DNA of 64,000 bases from JALOOB01 sp040766655 (GTDB lineage Bacteria > Chloroflexota > Anaerolineae > CG2-30-64-16), in assembly GCA_040766655.1 (NCBI GenBank), contig JAXGQB010000016.1:115767-179766 (forward strand). The letters run 5' to 3'. Both the position numbers and the translations under genes were made by a program. The notes under the pieces were generated by a model, which saw nothing but the letters and a program-made list of their open reading frames with translations, searched no databases and was not told where the DNA came from. Below are positions 1 through 7,636 of the stretch, in pieces; position 1 is the stretch's first letter; each line of letters begins with the position of its first letter.

Positions 1-204
1 GACGCCTCGCACGAGGCACGCGCGATCACCGCAATCTGCAAGCGGGCCGCGGTCAAGGGTAACTCGCCCATGAGCCTGCCCGAGATGCAGGAGCTGGTGC
101 GCCGCCTCGAGGCGTGCCGCTCACCGCGCACCTGCCCGCACGGCCGGCCGACGATGGTCTACATGAGCGCTGCGGAGTTGGCCAGGCAATTCGGCCGCAT
201 CTGA
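1..204 (+). CDS. mutL: DNA mismatch repair protein MutL, C-terminal end (partial)
   Basis: The reading frame is open from the first base and stops at TGA 202-204, giving 67 residues. They include a basic helix (ITAICKRAAVKGN), the CPHGRPT motif near the end and a short tail. CPHGRP-T is the zinc-site motif of the MutL C-terminal dimerisation/endonuclease domain, which follows the N-terminal GHKL ATPase in the full protein. MutL couples MutS mismatch recognition to strand incision and excision. The rest of the gene lies upstream of the window. The next gene (tig) has its own promoter 28 bases downstream, so the two are probably separate units. Confidence 0.85.
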   Translation, partial: DASHEARAITAICKRAAVKGNSPMSLPEMQELVRRLEACRSPRTCPHGRPTMVYMSAAELARQFGRI

Positions 205-231
205 CCCGCGCAGGAACGACTCAGCGTCAAT

Positions 232-260
232 TTCCCACTTCGCGCCGTTCGGCGTATAAT
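232..260 (+). promoter_or_regulatory. Sigma-70-type promoter of tig-clpP-clpX
   Basis: A perfect TATAAT lies at 255-260, with TTCCCA at 232-237 and a 17-base spacer. Transcription would start near 267, giving a leader of about 105 bases before the tig start codon. The -35 match is only 4 of 6. Confidence 0.55.
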
Positions 261-267
261 GAAGGTG

Positions 268-349
268 ACGAGTAACGAGCAGAGCGCGAAACCACGAAAC
301 GGTTCGTTTGCGCGGGCCAACACGGTTTCGCTCCCTCCTGGTTACTCGT
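268..349 (+). promoter_or_regulatory. Structured 5' leader of tig (nested inverted repeats)
   Basis: Three nested pairings are visible. ACGAGTAAC (268-276) pairs with GTTACTCGT (341-349). GCGAAACC (286-293) pairs with GGTTTCGC (324-331). ACGAA/TTCGT (294-298/303-307) forms an ACGG-capped hairpin. The fold ends 12 bases before the ribosome-binding site at 362-366. This could be an mRNA-stabilising or regulatory leader, perhaps temperature-dependent. I do not recognise a named riboswitch or RNA family. Confidence 0.4.
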
Positions 350-373
350 TTAGATGTTTGCGGAGGTATTCCT

Positions 374-1795
374 TTGGCTGAAGAATTGATCGTCACAACG
401 TCTCAGCGCGACGACCATCAGCTCGATGTCACCATTGAGCTGGGGCCCGAGCGCACCGAGCAGGCACTCCAGCGCGCCATCAAGCTTGTCTCGAAGAAGG
501 CGCGCATTCCTGGTTTTCGTCCGGGCAAGGCGCCCGCTGCGATGATCGTGCGCACTTACGGCAAGCCGGGGCTGCTGAGCGAGGTCGTCGATGACCTCAG
601 CGAGGAAGTCTACCTGGAGGTGCTGAAGAGCCAGCAGTTCGAGATGTACGGCCAGGCAGCTCTGGAGGATATCCAGGTCGAGCCGACGATCCAGTTCAAG
701 ATGGTCGTTCCTCTGCGGCCGGAAGTAGACCTGGGTGATTACAGCGGCGTGCGGGTCGAGGCCCCTGTGGTCGAGGTCGGCGATGCGGACGTCGATGCGT
801 TGCTCGAACAGGCGCAGGCGGGCCGGGCTACCCATGTGGCCGTCGATCGCGAGTCCCAAATCGACGACATCGTCAAGGTGGACATCGTCGGCACCGTGGA
901 AGACACGACCATCATGGAGAACGAGGACTGGGAGCTGACCCTGCGCCGTGATGGCGGCTGGCTGCCCGGCTTCGACGAGGCCTTCGTCGGGCTCAAGGCG
1001 GGCGACGAGAAGGAATTCGACATCACCTATCCGGAGGACTCCTTCTCGAAGTTCAAGGGCAAGACCGCACACTTCAAGGCTGCGGTGAAAGAGGTCCGAG
1101 CGAAGGAGCTGCCCGCGCTGGACGACGAGTTCGCCAGGTCGTTGGGCGACTACGCCGACATGGCCGATTACCGGGCCAAGACGCTCGCGGAGCTGCGCGC
1201 ACAGCGGGAGACCGAGGCGGAGAACCAGCTCAATCAGGACGCGATCGATGCGCTGGTGGCCCAGGCGAAGATGGCCTACCCACCGGCCGCGGTCCACGAC
1301 ACCGTCCACGAGATGCTGCACGATCTCGAGAACCGGATGCGCAACGTGGGCTACACGCTGGAGGACTCGCTCCGGCTGCAGGGCAAGACGGTTGCCCAGT
1401 ACGAGCAGGAGCTCCGCCCGAGCGCCGAGCGCCGCGTGAAGTCCCGCCTGGTGATCGATGAGCTCGGCCGCCGCGAGAACCTTGCGGTGACCAGCGAAGA
1501 GGTGGACGCGGAGCTGGAGCGGATCGTCGGCCAGTCGGAGGAAGAGGAGACCCGTAAGGCGCTGCAGGAGGCCTTCGGTTCGGAGTCCGGCCGCGCCATG
1601 ATCGAGCACGACCTGTTGACCACTAAGACGTTGGAGCGACTGCGCGCGTTGGTGACAGGGCAGGCGGCCACGGACGTGGCTGCTGCGGCCCCGGTCGCCG
1701 AAGTCACCGAGACCCCGTCAGTGGTCGCTGAGACGCCGGACGCGGCCCACGCGCCGGCAGAGGCCGGCGACGCCGAGACGCCCGAGACCAACTGA
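374..1795 (+). CDS. tig: Trigger factor (ribosome-bound chaperone / prolyl isomerase)
   Basis: This 473-residue protein binds the ribosome next to the exit tunnel and shields nascent chains. The ribosome-binding signature GFRPGKAP is at about residues 46-54. An FKBP-type domain runs from about 166 to 222 (VDIVGTVED ... GWLPGFDEAFVGLKAGDEK). A helical chaperone arm follows to about 420, and the last 45 residues are an Ala/Pro/Glu-rich tail. I start at TTG 374 because GGAGG (362-366) sits 7 bases upstream. An in-frame ATG at 308 has no ribosome-binding site and would add residues unlike the family. The order tig-clpP-clpX is the classic bacterial one, and the three genes are probably co-transcribed. 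Confidence 0.93.
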   Translation: MAEELIVTTSQRDDHQLDVTIELGPERTEQALQRAIKLVSKKARIPGFRPGKAPAAMIVRTYGKPGLLSEVVDDLSEEVYLEVLKSQQFEMYGQAALEDIQVEPTIQFKMVVPLRPEVDLGDYSGVRVEAPVVEVGDADVDALLEQAQAGRATHVAVDRESQIDDIVKVDIVGTVEDTTIMENEDWELTLRRDGGWLPGFDEAFVGLKAGDEKEFDITYPEDSFSKFKGKTAHFKAAVKEVRAKELPALDDEFARSLGDYADMADYRAKTLAELRAQRETEAENQLNQDAIDALVAQAKMAYPPAAVHDTVHEMLHDLENRMRNVGYTLEDSLRLQGKTVAQYEQELRPSAERRVKSRLVIDELGRRENLAVTSEEVDAELERIVGQSEEEETRKALQEAFGSESGRAMIEHDLLTTKTLERLRALVTGQAATDVAAAAPVAEVTETPSVVAETPDAAHAPAEAGDAETPETN

Positions 1796-1831
1796 GCGAT
1801 CTGTAAGCTTAGATTCTGTCACCTATACCTG

Positions 1832-1867
1832 GAACGCCGAGTCCGCGTCGCAGCGACCTCGGCGTTC
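1832..1867 (+). terminator. Hairpin between tig and clpP (possible partial terminator)
   Basis: GAACGCCGAG (1832-1841) pairs perfectly with CTCGGCGTTC (1858-1867), and a small GTCG/CGAC stem lies inside the loop. No T-run follows, so it may attenuate transcription or stabilise the tig mRNA rather than fully terminate. Confidence 0.4.
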
Positions 1868-1980
1868 TGTGTGGTTACCGCCCAATGGCAGCATCATCAC
1901 TGAGCCCAAGCGGGACTTATGCTTTAATGTCTGTTGACGAATCATCCGCCCCAGCGGGCGCAACGAAGACGGAGACAACG

Positions 1981-2607
1981 ATGGTATTCAACCCGACAGC
2001 CCCCCAGTCGCTCATTCCGATGGTCATCGAGACCAGCGGTCGCGGTGAGCGGGCCTACGATATCTACTCGCTGCTGCTGAAGGAACGCATCATCTTCCTC
2101 GGCACGCCCATCAACGACCAGGTCGCCAACGTGATCGTGGCCCAGTTGCTCTTCCTGGATCGTGAGGATCCGGAGAAGGACATCCAGCTGTACATCAATT
2201 CGCCGGGCGGCCAGGTGTACTCCGGCATGGCGATCTATGATACAATGCAACTGATCAAGGCGCCGGTGAGCACGATCGCGGTCGGCGTGACGGCATCCTT
2301 CGGCACGGTGCTGCTCGCGGCCGGCACGAAGGGCAAGCGCTACGCGCTGCCGCACGCGACGATCCACATGCACCAGCCGCTCGGCGGCGCGCAGGGGCAG
2401 GCCACCGAGATCGAGATTCAGGCGCGCGAGATTCTGCGCCTCAAGGAAGAGCTCAACCAGATCCTGGCGCGGCACACGGGCCAGGCGGTGGAGCGCATTG
2501 CGGAGGACACCGACCGCGATCGTTACATGACCGCGGACCAGGCGAAGGCCTACGGGCTACTGGACGAGGTGCTCCACTCGCAGGACCTCAAAGGGGTGAA
2601 GAAGTAG
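1981..2607 (+). CDS. clpP: ATP-dependent Clp protease proteolytic subunit ClpP
   Basis: A 208-residue serine protease that forms the tetradecameric degradation chamber of ClpXP. The catalytic triad can be placed as Ser106 (GVTASFGT), His131 (HMHQPLGG) and Asp180 (DTDRDRYM). The Ser-His spacing of 25 matches the family. The oligomer motif NSPGGQVYSG precedes them. ATG 1981 is preferred because GGAG at 1971-1974 lies 6 bases upstream. An ATG at 1885 would add 32 Ser/Ala/Thr-rich residues without a ribosome-binding site. Its stop codon TAG overlaps the GTG start of clpX by one base, so translation of the pair is coupled. Confidence 0.95.
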   Translation: MVFNPTAPQSLIPMVIETSGRGERAYDIYSLLLKERIIFLGTPINDQVANVIVAQLLFLDREDPEKDIQLYINSPGGQVYSGMAIYDTMQLIKAPVSTIAVGVTASFGTVLLAAGTKGKRYALPHATIHMHQPLGGAQGQATEIEIQAREILRLKEELNQILARHTGQAVERIAEDTDRDRYMTADQAKAYGLLDEVLHSQDLKGVKK

Positions 2608-3905
2608 TGTCAGCCAAGGTAAAGGTCGACGTCGAACGTTGTTCCTTCTGCCATCGCGACCAGAGCCAGGTGCGCCGCTTGATCGCGGGCCCCGATGGGG
2701 TCTTCATCTGCGATGAGTGCGTGACCCTGTGCCAGGAGGTCCTGGAAGAGGACGGCGTCGAGGCGGCCATCACCGCGCCCGAGACGTCCTGGCGCCTGGC
2801 CTCTCCGCGGGAAATCATGACCCAGTTGGACGAGTACGTGGTGGGCCAGAACCGTGCCAAGAAGGTCCTTTCCGTGGCGGTCTACAACCACTACAAGCGG
2901 ATCGCGCGCGGCGCGGCCCAGGACGACGTCGAACTGGAGAAGAGCAACATCCTGCTGATCGGTCCGACCGGCTGCGGCAAGACGCTCCTCGCGCGGACGC
3001 TGGCCAAGATCCTCGACGTGCCCTTCACGATCGCAGATGCGACCGGCCTCACCGAGGCAGGCTACGTGGGCGAGGACGTGGAGAACATCCTGGTGCAGCT
3101 GCTCCATGCGGCCGACTGGGACGTGGAGCGCGCGTCGGTGGGCATCGTCTACGTGGATGAGATCGACAAGATCGCGCGCAAGAGCGGCGACAACCCGTCG
3201 ATCACGCGCGACGTGTCCGGCGAGGGCGTGCAGCAGGGCCTGCTGAAGATCATCGAGGGGACGATCGCCAACGTGCCGCCGCAGGGCGGGCGGAAGCATC
3301 CAAACCAGGAGTTCGTGCACCTCGACACGCGCAACATCCTCTTCATCTGCGGCGGGGCCTTCTCCAAGCTGGAGGACATCGTCGGCGAGCGCGTCGGGGT
3401 CAAGGGCCGCGTCGGCTTCCATACGAGCGGCGAAGCGTCGCTCAGCAAGGAAATGCAGACCACGGCGAATCTGCAGCACGTGACGGCCGATGACCTGCTC
3501 AAGTTTGGGATGATCCCCGAGTTCGTTGGCCGGTTGCCGGTGACGGTCAGCGTGGACCCGCTCGACGAGGACGCGCTGGTGGCCGTGCTGACCGAGCCGA
3601 AGAACGCGGTCGTCAAGCAGTTCGCCCGGCTCTTCGAGCTCGACAAGGTGGAGCTGATCTTCACGCCCGAGGCGCTGCGTGCTGCCGCGCGGGAGGCCAT
3701 GAAGCTCAAGACCGGTGCGCGCGGGTTGCGGACCATCATCGAGGGCGTGCTGCTCGACGTGATGTACGAGATCCCCTCGCATCCCGAGGTGGAGAAGTGC
3801 GTGGTGAACGCGGAGTGCATCACGCGCAGCGCTCCGCCGTTGCTCCTGGCCGCGGACGGGCAGGCCATCGCGTGGGGTGACGCGCTTACCAAGAAGTCTG
3901 CCTGA
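2607..3905 (+). CDS. clpX: ClpX, ATP-binding unfoldase of ClpXP
   Basis: A 432-residue AAA+ unfoldase that recognises substrates and threads them into ClpP. The N-terminal C4 zinc-binding domain has Cys12, Cys15, Cys35 and Cys38. Walker A is GPTGCGKT, Walker B is IVYVDEIDKIAR, and the pore loop GYVGEDVE follows the sequence ATGLTEA. The arginine-rich VTRDVSGEGVQQ region and sensor segment TGARGLR are present. The start is GTG at 2607, sharing the G of the clpP stop codon, with AAAGGGGTGAA upstream. The gene ends 36 bases before a strong intrinsic terminator that closes the tig-clpP-clpX unit. Confidence 0.95.
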   Translation: MSAKVKVDVERCSFCHRDQSQVRRLIAGPDGVFICDECVTLCQEVLEEDGVEAAITAPETSWRLASPREIMTQLDEYVVGQNRAKKVLSVAVYNHYKRIARGAAQDDVELEKSNILLIGPTGCGKTLLARTLAKILDVPFTIADATGLTEAGYVGEDVENILVQLLHAADWDVERASVGIVYVDEIDKIARKSGDNPSITRDVSGEGVQQGLLKIIEGTIANVPPQGGRKHPNQEFVHLDTRNILFICGGAFSKLEDIVGERVGVKGRVGFHTSGEASLSKEMQTTANLQHVTADDLLKFGMIPEFVGRLPVTVSVDPLDEDALVAVLTEPKNAVVKQFARLFELDKVELIFTPEALRAAAREAMKLKTGARGLRTIIEGVLLDVMYEIPSHPEVEKCVVNAECITRSAPPLLLAADGQAIAWGDALTKKSA

Positions 3906-3940
3906 CCGGGCGGGGCCGCCGCCGCCCGCATGACGATCAT

Positions 3941-3967
3941 GAGCCCGCGCAAGCGGGCTCTTTTTTT
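3941..3967 (+). terminator. Intrinsic terminator after clpX
   Basis: GAGCCCGC (3941-3948) pairs with GCGGGCTC (3953-3960) around a GCAA loop and is followed at once by seven T residues (3961-3967). This is a textbook Rho-independent terminator. Confidence 0.9.
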
Positions 3968-4004
3968 GCATCGCCACGCCGTCGCTCGTGCCCCTTTTCG
4001 ACAC

Positions 4005-4033
4005 TTGACAACCTCGTCCCTCCTCGTTATACT
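4005..4033 (+). promoter_or_regulatory. Strong sigma-70-type promoter of the TetR gene
   Basis: TTGACA (4005-4010), a 17-base spacer and TATACT (4028-4033) make a near-consensus promoter. The start codon is 46 bases after the -10 box. Confidence 0.8.
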
Positions 4034-4058
4034 TACAGCATCTTTATAGTCTCTGTAA
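4033..4058 (+). promoter_or_regulatory. Candidate operator for the TetR regulator
   Basis: TTACAG (4033-4038) and CTGTAA (4053-4058) form an inverted repeat with a 14-base spacer. It starts at the last base of the -10 box and covers the expected transcription start. That position suits TetR self-repression. Other copies in the genome would be needed to support it. Confidence 0.35.
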
Positions 4059-4079
4059 TTTTATAGCGAGTGAAACGCC

Positions 4080-4682
4080 ATGACACTCTCCCTACGCGAC
4101 GTGAAACGATCCCTGACCGAACAGACCATCGTCGAAAAGGCGGTGGCCCTGTTTCAGCAGCACGGCTTCGCCCAGGTCTCGGTGCGCCAGATCGCCAAGG
4201 CCGCGGTCGTGAGCGAGAAGACGGTCTTCAACTACTTCCCCTATAAGGAGTTGATCGTCCTCGCCGGGGCCCAGCCCGCGCTCTCCGAGCTGATGGACGC
4301 CATCCAGGCGGAGATCGACAACATCGCCGAACCGCAGGAAACGCTGCGCCGGTTCGGGACCGACCTCGCCGAGTGGTGCGCGGCCAATCCTGAGGTCGCG
4401 TGCATCGTCATCGCAGAACTGCTCTCGCCCGACCAGGCGCGACTGGCCAACGCGCTGCGGGTCCTGCCCGATTTCTACAACCCGATCCGCACCGTCATCA
4501 CCCTGGCGCGCGCACAGGGCAAGCTGCGGCCTGAGATCGGCGTGGAGTACGCGACCGACTTCTACCTCAGCAATGTGTTCAACGTCATCCGCTCGCACGT
4601 GGCTGTCGGGCGCCTGGACCGGTTGCGCGCCATGCTCGACACGACGCTCAACATCTTCCTGCACGGTGCGTTCTCGCCGTGA
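4080..4682 (+). CDS. TetR/AcrR family transcriptional regulator
   Basis: A 200-residue protein. The N-terminal helix-turn-helix lies at about residues 12-58 (TIVEKAVALFQQHGF ... VRQIAKAAVVSEKTVFNYF), with the FNYF end of the recognition helix typical of TetR. The remaining 140 residues are the helical ligand-binding and dimerisation domain, which I cannot assign to a ligand. It lies 71 bases upstream of the radical SAM gene on the same strand and probably shares its transcript, so it may control that gene as well as itself. Its promoter carries an inverted repeat over the transcription start. Confidence 0.88.
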   Translation: MTLSLRDVKRSLTEQTIVEKAVALFQQHGFAQVSVRQIAKAAVVSEKTVFNYFPYKELIVLAGAQPALSELMDAIQAEIDNIAEPQETLRRFGTDLAEWCAANPEVACIVIAELLSPDQARLANALRVLPDFYNPIRTVITLARAQGKLRPEIGVEYATDFYLSNVFNVIRSHVAVGRLDRLRAMLDTTLNIFLHGAFSP

Positions 4683-4753
4683 GCCGGACCGTCTCAGCCC
4701 GAGCGGGGCCGGAGTGCCAGCCCCTGGCTCCACCCTTCGCACAGGAGACACCG

Positions 4754-6244
4754 ATGAAGGTTCTACTGATCTATCCCGAGTTCCCGGACACCTTCTGGAG
4801 CTTCAAGCACGCCCTGAACTTCGTTCGCAAGTCCGCGTCCACGCCGCCCCTGGGGCTCCTGACCGTGGCGGCCATGCTTCCCGAGGCCTGGGAACTGCGG
4901 CTCGTGGACATGAACGTGAGGGCACTACGCGACGCGGACCTGGCCTGGGCAGATTGCGCCTTCATCAGCGCGATGATCGTGCAGCGCCCATCAGTCGAGG
5001 TTGCGATCGCCCGGTGCAAGGCCGCCGGCCTGCCCGTGGTCGCGGGCGGTCCGCTCTTCACCGCGCAGCACGAGCAGTTCCCCAGCGTGGACCACTTCGT
5101 ACTGAATGAAGGAGAGCTCACGCTGCCGCCTTTCCTTGCCGACTTCGTCGCAGGCCGCGCGCAGCGAGTCTATACCACCGATCAATTCGCGGACATGCAC
5201 AACTCGCCCGTCCCCCGGTGGAACCTGGTGGATCGCAACCAGTACGCGACGCTGTCGATCCAGTTCTCGCGCGGCTGTCCCTTCGACTGCGAGTTCTGCA
5301 ATATCACCGCGCTTTTTGGCCGCCGCCCGCGCGTCAAGTCGGTCGGGCAGGTGATCGCCGAACTGGACCTCCTCTACGAGTCCGGCTGGCGCAGCAACGT
5401 GTTCTTCGTGGACGACAACCTGATCGGCAACCGGCGCTACCTCAAGGAGGAGCTGCTTCCCGGCATCATCGCCTGGCGCAAGGACAAGAGCGGGATGCCG
5501 TTCAACACGGAGGCCTCGATCAACCTGGCGGACGATCCCGAACTGATGCGGCTGATGGCCGAGGCCGGCTTCGACTGCGTCTTCATCGGCATCGAGACGC
5601 CCGAAGAGGACAGCCTGGTCGAGTGCAACAAGAAGCAGAACCTGGGCCGCGACCTGGTGGCCGACGTCAAGCGGATCCAGCGCGCGGGCCTGCAGGTCCA
5701 GGGAGGGTTCATCCTGGGCTTCGACAGCGACACGCCCAGGACCTTCCAGCGCCAGGTGGAGTTCATCCAGGCGAGCGGCATCGTCACCGCCATGGTCGGG
5801 CTGTTGCAGGCGCTGCCCGCGACGCGGCTCTGGGAGCGGATGGCGCGCGAGGGCCGGCTGATGGGCGATGGGTCAGGCAACAACGTCGCGGCCATGACCA
5901 ACATCCGGCCCGCCATGCCGCTCGAGGCGCTCTATGCCGGCTACCATGCGGTGCTTGGTCGCCTGTATGCGCCGGAGCAGTACTACGCGCGCGTGATCAC
6001 CTTCCTGCGCGAGTTCAAGGCCCCCACCGTGACTGCGCCGCTCGATCGTGAGCAGCTGCGGGCGCTGTTCCGCTCCATCGGCCGGCTGGGCATTGCGGGC
6101 AAGGAACGCGCCCAATACTGGAAGCTGCTCCTTTGGACCCTGTTCCGCAGGCCCCGGCTTCTCCCGGTGGCGGTGACGCTCTCCATCTACGGCTACCACT
6201 TCAGGCGCCTCTGCGAGCTTCAGCAGGTGCCCGGCAGCGTATAA
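4754..6244 (+). CDS. B12-binding domain radical SAM protein (HpnP/DUF4070-like)
   Basis: A 496-residue enzyme. The N-terminal half (about 1-150) is a cobalamin-binding Rossmann domain (KVLLIYPEFP, then PPLGLLTVAAMLP, then VVAGGPLFT). The radical SAM core follows with the 4Fe-4S motif GCPFDCEFC, giving Cys175, Cys179 and Cys182. The C-terminal 150 residues resemble DUF4070. This layout occurs in the hopanoid C-2 methylase HpnP and in methylases of bacteriochlorophyll side chains. The most likely role is methyl transfer to an unactivated carbon of a lipid or pigment, but the substrate cannot be read from sequence. ATG 4754 is supported by AGGAG (4743-4747). No squalene-hopene genes lie nearby. 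Confidence 0.8.
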   Translation: MKVLLIYPEFPDTFWSFKHALNFVRKSASTPPLGLLTVAAMLPEAWELRLVDMNVRALRDADLAWADCAFISAMIVQRPSVEVAIARCKAAGLPVVAGGPLFTAQHEQFPSVDHFVLNEGELTLPPFLADFVAGRAQRVYTTDQFADMHNSPVPRWNLVDRNQYATLSIQFSRGCPFDCEFCNITALFGRRPRVKSVGQVIAELDLLYESGWRSNVFFVDDNLIGNRRYLKEELLPGIIAWRKDKSGMPFNTEASINLADDPELMRLMAEAGFDCVFIGIETPEEDSLVECNKKQNLGRDLVADVKRIQRAGLQVQGGFILGFDSDTPRTFQRQVEFIQASGIVTAMVGLLQALPATRLWERMAREGRLMGDGSGNNVAAMTNIRPAMPLEALYAGYHAVLGRLYAPEQYYARVITFLREFKAPTVTAPLDREQLRALFRSIGRLGIAGKERAQYWKLLLWTLFRRPRLLPVAVTLSIYGYHFRRLCELQQVPGSV

Positions 6245-6249
6245 AGCAA

Positions 6250-6285
6250 CGGGCGGCCGAGGCCCGCGTTAGCCTCGGCCGCCCG
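6250..6285 (+). terminator. Long GC hairpin after the radical SAM gene
   Basis: A perfect 14-base-pair stem (6250-6263 with 6272-6285) and an 8-base loop begins 5 bases after the stop codon. No T-run follows, so it may act as a 3' stabiliser or a Rho-assisted stop. Confidence 0.5.
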
Positions 6286-6362
6286 CCCCGATTTGACCCC
6301 GCGCGCGACTCCCGCTAGACTATCTGCCAGCACAGATCCTCCTGACTGAGGGCCGGAGCCGC

Positions 6363-7073
6363 GTGAACACGAACCTGTCGGGCCACGCTCCCTCCCGCCG
6401 CCGCGAGTTCCTGTCAGGGGTGCGCGATGAGGCGCCCATCCTGCTGGGCGTCGCGCCGTTCGGCGTGATCTTCGGCGCGCTCGCGATGGCCGCACACCTG
6501 CCGCCGGTGGTGGGGCAGGCCATGTCTTCCGTGATCTTCGCCGGATCCGCCCAGTTCATCGCCGCGCAGCTCTTCGCCGGCCCCGCCACGGGCTTCGTCA
6601 TCGTCCTGGTCGTCTTCGTTGTCAACCTGCGCCACGCGCTGTACAGCGCCTCGGTCGCCCCTCACGTTGCACACCTGGGTCCCGCGTGGAAGGCCGTGCT
6701 GGCCTACCTCCTCACCGACGAGGCGTATGCGGTCGTCATCTCGAACTACGCCCGCGGGGGAGACGCCTCGCGCAAGCACTGGTATTACCTGGGGGCCGGC
6801 CTGACCCTCTGGGCCTGCTGGCAGCTCTGCACCGCGATGGGGATCCTGGTCGGCGCGCGCATCCCCGAGAACTGGCCGCTCAGCTTCATGCTCCCCCTGA
6901 CGTTCATCGCCCTGGTCGTGCCCACCTTGCGGCAGCGCTCGGCGATCGTGGCCGCGCTCGCGGCGGGCCTGGCGGGCTACCTGACCATGGGCTTCCCACT
7001 CAAGACGGGCCTGCTGGTTGCGGCGATCGTGGGGATCGGCGCCGGCCTCTCCCTCGAAGGGCGGGATCGATGA
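6363..7073 (+). CDS. azlC: AzlC family branched-chain amino acid exporter, large subunit
   Basis: A 236-residue integral membrane protein with several hydrophobic segments. It carries the family hallmarks LGVAPFGVIFGALA near the N-terminus and FAGSAQFIAAQLF at about residues 60-72, followed by VNLRHALYSAS. AzlC with the small partner AzlD exports branched-chain amino acids and analogues such as azaleucine. The GTG start at 6363 has GGAG (6355-6358) close upstream. The stop overlaps the azlD start in an ATGA arrangement, so the two subunits are translated together. Confidence 0.88.
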   Translation: MNTNLSGHAPSRRREFLSGVRDEAPILLGVAPFGVIFGALAMAAHLPPVVGQAMSSVIFAGSAQFIAAQLFAGPATGFVIVLVVFVVNLRHALYSASVAPHVAHLGPAWKAVLAYLLTDEAYAVVISNYARGGDASRKHWYYLGAGLTLWACWQLCTAMGILVGARIPENWPLSFMLPLTFIALVVPTLRQRSAIVAALAAGLAGYLTMGFPLKTGLLVAAIVGIGAGLSLEGRDR

Positions 7074-7393
7074 GCGTCTGGCTGACGATCGGGCTGGCCG
7101 GCCTGCTGACCTTCCTCACCCGCCTGTCGTTCATCTACCTCCTGGGCCGCGTGCGCATGCCGGACTGGTTCATGGCCGCCCTGCGCTACGTGCCGGTCGC
7201 GGTCCTCTCCGCGATCATCGTGCCGGAGACCATCACGTGGCAGGGCGCGCCGAACCTGTCGTGGCGCAACCCGCAGATCTGGGCTGCGCTGGCGGCCATC
7301 CTCGTCGCGTTGCGCGTGAAGAGCGTGCTGCTCATCATCGGCGCGGGCATGGCGGTGCTGCTCCTCGCCCAGTGGCTGCTAGGCCTCGTGTGA
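7070..7393 (+). CDS. azlD: AzlD family branched-chain amino acid exporter, small subunit
   Basis: A 107-residue protein with about four membrane segments (residues 2-20, 37-53, 69-84, 87-105). It has the family motif TFLTRLSFIYLLGR near the N-terminus and RYVPVAVLSAIIVPE in the middle. It begins at ATG 7070, overlapping the azlC stop by four bases. It is the obligate partner of AzlC in export of branched-chain amino acids. Its stop is followed within 11 bases by the 21-bp tandem repeat array at 7404. Confidence 0.87.
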   Translation: MSVWLTIGLAGLLTFLTRLSFIYLLGRVRMPDWFMAALRYVPVAVLSAIIVPETITWQGAPNLSWRNPQIWAALAAILVALRVKSVLLIIGAGMAVLLLAQWLLGLV

Positions 7394-7403
7394 TTCGCGA
7401 TCC

Positions 7404-7539
7404 GGTGCCCGGCGTGCGCGCTCAGGTTCCCGGCGTGCGCGCTCAGGTGCCCGGCATGCGCGCTCAGGTGCCCGGCATGTGCGCTCCGGTGCCCGGCATG
7501 CGCGCTCAGGTGCCCGGCACCTCGAAGGTGCCGGGCACC
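7404..7539 (+). repeat. Tandem 21-bp repeat ending in a palindrome (GTGCCCGGCAC family)
   Basis: Five head-to-tail units of 21 bases (7404-7508) read GGTGCCCGGC followed by RTGCGCGCTCA, with few changes. They end in a perfect 13-base-pair hairpin, GGTGCCCGGCACC (7509-7521) pairing with GGTGCCGGGCACC (7527-7539). The same core occurs at 25850, 55290-55437 and 63256. There are no spacers, so this is not a CRISPR array. It may also end azlCD transcripts. Confidence 0.8.
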
Positions 7540-7598
7540 TTAAGGCCACGCGACGTGCGCCCTGGATCCGTGACATCGATGGCGCGCCACCGATGGCG

Positions 7599-7627
7599 TT
7601 GACGCCCTTCGGCCGGGGCGTTATACT
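7599..7627 (+). promoter_or_regulatory. Promoter of the ABC exporter, probably leaderless
   Basis: TTGACG (7599-7604), a 17-base spacer and TATACT (7622-7627). Only 9 bases separate the -10 box from ATG 7637, and no ribosome-binding site is present, so the mRNA should begin within a few bases of the start codon. Confidence 0.75.
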
Positions 7628-7636
7628 GGCCCCAGT

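Noticed and set aside
7404..7508. Evenly spaced repeats that look like a CRISPR array
   Set aside because: The 21-bp units abut each other without spacers and no cas genes are near. It is a simple tandem repeat.
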